This document shows positions 60,436 to 64,000 of a stretch of DNA of 64,000 bases, piece after piece. This DNA is from Tetramitus jugosus (lineage: Eukaryota; Heterolobosea; Eutetramitea; Acrasida; Vahlkampfiidae). Each line of letters begins with the position of its first letter. Within the stretch, counting starts at the first letter, position 1. The notes under the pieces were generated by a model, which saw only the letters and a list, made by a program, of their open reading frames with translations, ran no database searches and was not told the DNA's origin. The stretch lies in the NCBI GenBank assembly GCA_937625935.1, contig OW569378.1:393454-457453 (forward strand). Reading direction: 5' to 3'. Both the position numbers and the translations under genes were made by a program.

Positions 60436-60966
60436 TTACTCAAAGGACAACCATACATACAGTAATTGTTTTTTGGACAGTTTGTGGTAGTTGTTGTTGG
60501 AGTCCTGTGACAAGAAGGTGATGAGAGCTAAACGATCTGATGACGAATAGGAAAAACGATCATCATCGAAACTCATGTTAAAGAACAAATTCAATTTAAC
60601 ATTATTTGTGTTTCCATCACTGTACATGGCATAACACTGTGTAGTATCTCTCAACTAAGTGAGTGGCAGAATACGCTTCCTCTCATAAAAAATCTTTTTC
60701 AACTTGCTGTTCTTCTCACCTTGCCTTTGAGTGACCAAATCCTGATACTGAGGGTCTTCTTTAAACTTAGTTTCAACTCGGAATCGATTGTCTCTTATCA
60801 TCTTTGTCCATACTTTTGAGAAAGCATTACCAGTATTCTTCGAAGCAGGCCCTAATGAGAGATCTTGAACTTCCTTGGTCATTGATTTGTCTAATTGTTG
60901 ATTTGATAACCTGATATTTTTTTTCATTTGCTTTGGAGGACTGAGTCGTCTGACCAGAGAAACCAT
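60436..60966 (-). pseudogene. hypothetical gene split by one in-frame TAG
   Basis: The ATG at 60966 opens a 103-codon frame (MVSLVRRLSPPKQMKKNIRL, KVWTKMIRDNRFRVETKF) that stops at TAG 60657-60655. The very same frame continues without shift for 72 more codons (DTTQCYAMYSDGNTNNVKLN, SSSDRLALITFLSQDSNNN) to 60436. Alternatives to a nonsense mutation are an intron ending CACTTAG exactly at the stop, or read-through. Unknown family. Confidence 0.45.
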
Positions 60967-61441
60967 TTCTTAGATTTAAGATCAGTCTTAATCAAGCGAT
61001 TCATCTCTTGAATATCCGTTGTATGTATAATTGCAACAGACACTTCAGAGAGTTCATCACCACATAAGTAGCCAAAGAAACCACAACAGCCATTGCATAT
61101 CCACCTTCTTCTCCTTCTTGAAAGTGATTAATAGTAGTAAAGTGATTGGTTACCCATCGATCGTATGGCTTCAAGTGTTCAATGCTTTTCCAACCTACAA
61201 TCTGATCAGAGTTTGAAGGGTTCCATTATTTCTGATTGTATCAATTAACAAGGTGCTAACTACTAGACCACTTCTGCAAGATCTAGTGGAGATAGTCTTG
61301 TCCAAAACTTCCCTGGAATGATTCTTCATTGCGTTGCTCATTGCTTTGTTATCCGATCAGGAGTTCGAAACCCTCCGAATGCATATCTCATCCTTCACCT
61401 ATATGAGGTATGCAATGAGAAGAAAGGAGGTGGTAAAGGAA
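60967..61441. other. non-coding transition to subtelomeric DNA
   Basis: 475 bp without a convincing gene. A tRNA-like D-arm remnant lies at 61252-61277 (minus strand). Toward 61430 the sequence GAGAAGAAAG matches the end of the subtelomeric unit (see 63427), suggesting that a truncated earlier unit ends here. Confidence 0.5.
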
Positions 61442-61463
61442 GGGTTTGGGTTTGGGTTTGGGG
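61442..61463 (+). repeat. interstitial telomere-like repeat
   Basis: Three GGGTTT units plus GGGG (22 nt), the same sequence and orientation as the terminal array. It heads the first 1-kb subtelomeric unit. Confidence 0.85.
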
Positions 61464-62448
61464 TACGCAGTATTTAAATAACCTGCTTTTTTAAACGTTT
61501 CCTTTTTAGGCAGGTTGTTTTTTGAGATTTTTTACTGCTCTAAAAGCTTCAACTGACTGAGTTGAAGAGTTTGGTGTAATTTTCAACTCTATTGGAGCTT
61601 TATCAGCTCGTAGAGCCGATATATCTGTGCTATATTTATCATATTTTTATCGGTAACAGTGATAAAACTGCAACAGATTTTAGATGACTTTGATTCTATA
61701 CTGGGGGTAAGACGTACGAGTGAATCATGATTTCTTTGTTTTGGATCAGAGTATTGGGACATTATTTAATCATTTTTAACATGATTTCCTACTAGCGGTA
61801 TTTTTTGACTTGATATCTTATGACTTGATTTCTGAAATTTTGACTGACTTGATTTTGCGTTTCTCTGAATGGAATCGACAGTTTTTATCAATTAATCACG
61901 TTAGAGTCAGATATTTTATCTATTATTGAGACTTTCGATATGAAATTCTGAACGACGCTGAAATAGTGAAGTTTCAAATTTGAATCGACTTTGTATTTGA
62001 AATGTCAGACTCAACCCTTCAGAAATCCACAGTACGAGCTTTTTCTAAATGAAAATTCAGATTTATGAATGTAATAGACTGAGAGTCTTGAAAAAAGTCT
62101 TCTTCTGAGAGAGATTAGCCTGACAGAATGAGACCTCAAATTTTAGATTGTTCTTGAATGCAGAGTTGAATACCCAGACCCAACCCGTCATAACTGAAGA
62201 CAAACAGAAATGATTACTCATTAAACGTGTATTGACTCACTTGATTGCCTCTAATCCTTTCAGATGTTGAGCCTTTGATAAGAAGATTTCTGTTTTCGAC
62301 AAAAACAAAGGAGTGAAGGTCAAAAGATGGAAATAGAAATGGACTGAGTGGTGTTAACTTTCATTTATCTTGTTTGACCAGATTTTAGATGGTAGATCGA
62401 TTCTGTTTTGAATTTGGATGAAATTTTTGATTTTTGATAAAGAAGTGA
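61464..62448 (+). repeat. subtelomeric tandem unit, copy 1
   Basis: About 985 bp, A/T-rich and non-coding. Its landmarks (GATATATCTGTGCT, GGGGGTAAGACGTACGA, TTGGATCAGAGTATTGGGAC, GACTTGATATCTTATGACTT, GCGTTTCTCTGAAT) recur in copy 2 at a spacing of about 1006 bp. The end, GAATTTGGATGAAATTTTTG, is also shared. Confidence 0.85.
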
Positions 62449-62469
62449 AGGGTTGGGGTAGGGTTTGGG
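62449..62469 (+). repeat. degenerate interstitial telomere-like repeat
   Basis: GGGTTGGGGTAGGGTTTGGGG, a mutated form of the GGGTTT repeat, 1007 bp downstream of the first interstitial tract and at the same place relative to the unit. Confidence 0.75.
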
Positions 62470-63440
62470 GATACATCCAGGATTCCCCAACCTAAGGAAA
62501 CGATTTCCTTATATGGTAATTTTTTTTTTGAGATTTTTTATTGCTCTGGGAGCTTCAGCTGGATGAGATGAAGAGATTAGCGTGGTTTTCAACTCGACTT
62601 GAGCTTTATCGGTTCGTAGAGCCGATATATCTGTGCTGTGTTTAACAGATTTTTATCGGCAACAGTGTTAAAACTGCAACAGATTTTAGACGACTTTGAC
62701 TCTGTACTGGGGGTAAGACGTACGAATGAGACATGATTTCTTTGTTTTGGATCAGAGTATTGGGACATTATTTGATCATTTTTAACATGATTTCTTACTA
62801 ACTATACTTTTTGACTTGATATCTTATGACTTGTTTTTTCTGAAATTTTTACTGACTTGATTTTGCGTTTCTCTGAATAGAATCGACAGTTTTTATCAAA
62901 CAATCACGGTAGAATCAGATATTTTATCTGTTCCGAGACTTTTCGATATGAAATTCTGTAAGACAGTTAAATAGTGAAGTTTCAAATTTGAATCCCAGAC
63001 GCAACCCATCAGAAATACAGAGTACTAGCGTTTTCTGAATGACAATTCAGTTTTACCAAGGTAATAGACTGAAAATGCTGGGAAATATGGTTTTTCTGAG
63101 AGATATTAACTCTGATAGAATGAGAATCCCAATTTTGTATTTTGTTGAGTGCAGAGTTGAATACCCAAACCCAACCCGTCATAACTGAAGTGAAATAGAA
63201 TTGATAGCTCATAAAACATGTATTTACTCACTTGATTGCCTTTTATCCTTCCAGATGTTGAGCAATTAATGAGAAGATTTCTGTTTTCGACAAAAACAAA
63301 GGAGTGAACTTCACAAGATGGAAATAGAAATGGGCTGAGTAGTTTTAACTTCCATTTATCTTGCTTGACCATTTTTTAGATGATAGATCGATTCTGTTTG
63401 GAATTTGGATGAAATTTTTGATTTTTGAGAAGAAAGTAAA
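62470..63440 (+). repeat. subtelomeric tandem unit, copy 2
   Basis: A second copy of the same non-coding unit, by eye clearly homologous along its whole length with scattered substitutions and small indels; it is not identical, so the duplication is not recent or has diverged. The terminal array begins exactly where the next interstitial tract would be expected. Confidence 0.85.
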
Positions 63441-63949
63441 TTTGGGTTTGGGTTTGGGTTTGGGTTTGGGTTTGGGTTTGGGTTTGGGTTTGGGTTTGGG
63501 TTTGGGTTTGGGTTTGGGTTTGGGTTTGGGTTTGGGTTTGGGTTTGGGTTTGGGTTTGGGTTTGGGTTTGGGTTTGGGTTTGGGTTTGGGTTTGGGTTTG
63601 GGTTTGGGTTTGGGTTTGGGTTTGGGTTTGGGTTTGGGTTTGGGTTTGGGTTTGGGTTTGGGTTTGGGTTTGGGTTTGGGTTTGGGTTTGGGTTTGGGTT
63701 TGGGTTTGGGTTTGGGTTTGGGTTTGGGTTTGGGTTTGGGTTTGGGTTTGGGTTTGGGTTTGGGTTTGGGTTTGGGTTTGGGTTTGGGTTTGGGTTTGGG
63801 TTTGGGTTTGGGTTTGGGTTTGGGTTTGGGTTTGGGTTTGGGTTTGGGTTTGGGTTTGGGTTTGGGTTTGGGTTTGGGTTTGGGTTTGGGTTTGGGTTTG
63901 GGTTTGGGTTTGGGTTTGGGTTTGGGTTTGGGTTTGGGTTTGGGTTTGG
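63441..63949 (+). repeat. telomere-like array (TTTGGG)n
   Basis: 509 nt of perfect TTTGGG, about 85 units, with the G-rich strand running 5' to 3' toward the window end, the orientation of a right-hand chromosome end. The perfection of the array contrasts with the mutated interstitial tracts and fits active telomerase maintenance or polished repeat sequence. Confidence 0.9.
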
Positions 63950-64000
63950 ATATTTAATTTTTATTTAAATTTATATTTTTAATTTAAATTAAATTTAAAT
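63950..64000. other. A/T-only tail beyond the telomere-like array
   Basis: 51 nt consisting only of A and T (ATATTTAATTTTTATTTAAA and so on), with several self-complementary TTTAAAT/ATTTAAAT blocks. It separates the array from the window edge, so the array is not strictly terminal here. Confidence 0.7.

Noticed and set aside
63361-63957. 198-codon open frame of alternating Leu and Gly
   Set aside because: It is the translation of the TTTGGG array; any six-base repeat without stops gives this.

Overview
The window looks like nuclear DNA of a free-living amoeba, most likely a heterolobosean of the Naegleria type (an inference from gene content and style, not from a database match). Genes are packed a few hundred bases apart on both strands. 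Most are single long reading frames. The few introns I can resolve are 105-254 nt long, start GTATGT, GTAAGT or GTGAGT and end AG, and keep the reading phase. Intergenic DNA and many proteins are rich in CAA/GTT and Asn/Gln low complexity. Expected eukaryotic proteins are present: ORC4, mRNA capping enzyme, an ENT nucleoside transporter, a coronin/villin-type actin protein, a Zn2Cys6-PAS transcription factor and a GBP GTPase.

Positions 1-47,000 form an ordinary gene-dense region with intact frames. In order: the end of a 37-residue-repeat protein, a tail-anchored CH-domain protein, a small two-exon protein, a membrane protein, an ankyrin protein, a small abundant-looking protein, ORC4, a SAP/beta-helix protein and a U-box/MATH protein. 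A striking run of three degenerate G-protein-related genes follows: a Kelch-TPR-Galpha fusion, a Ras-like protein without G3/G4, and a BIG-type ARF-GEF relative whose Sec7-like stretch lacks the glutamic finger. Then come a beta-trefoil lectin, an exonuclease-KH protein, a voltage-sensor-like membrane protein, a villidin-like protein carrying two RRM-like domains, a Zn2Cys6-PAS regulator, an acidic MGN-starting protein, a MORN membrane protein, the ENT carrier, a possible Mediator Med8, the capping enzyme and a DJ-1/Hsp31 protein.

Positions 47,000-54,000 are transitional: two small genes with interrupted frames, a GBP-like GTPase with a duplicated C-terminal glycine-rich motif, and a membrane protein built from bacterial-type repeats (probable lateral transfer). 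Just upstream of that last gene lies a piece of nuclear 18S rRNA sequence.

Positions 53,700-61,000 hold many coding-like fragments whose frames are broken by single-base shifts or stops. This is either subtelomeric gene decay or residual homopolymer error in the assembly. From 61,440 the window becomes a chromosome-end landscape: two tandem units of about 1 kb, each headed by a short degenerate telomere-like stretch, then about 85 copies of TTTGGG (63,441-63,949) running G-rich strand outward, then 51 nt that are almost pure A/T to the window edge.
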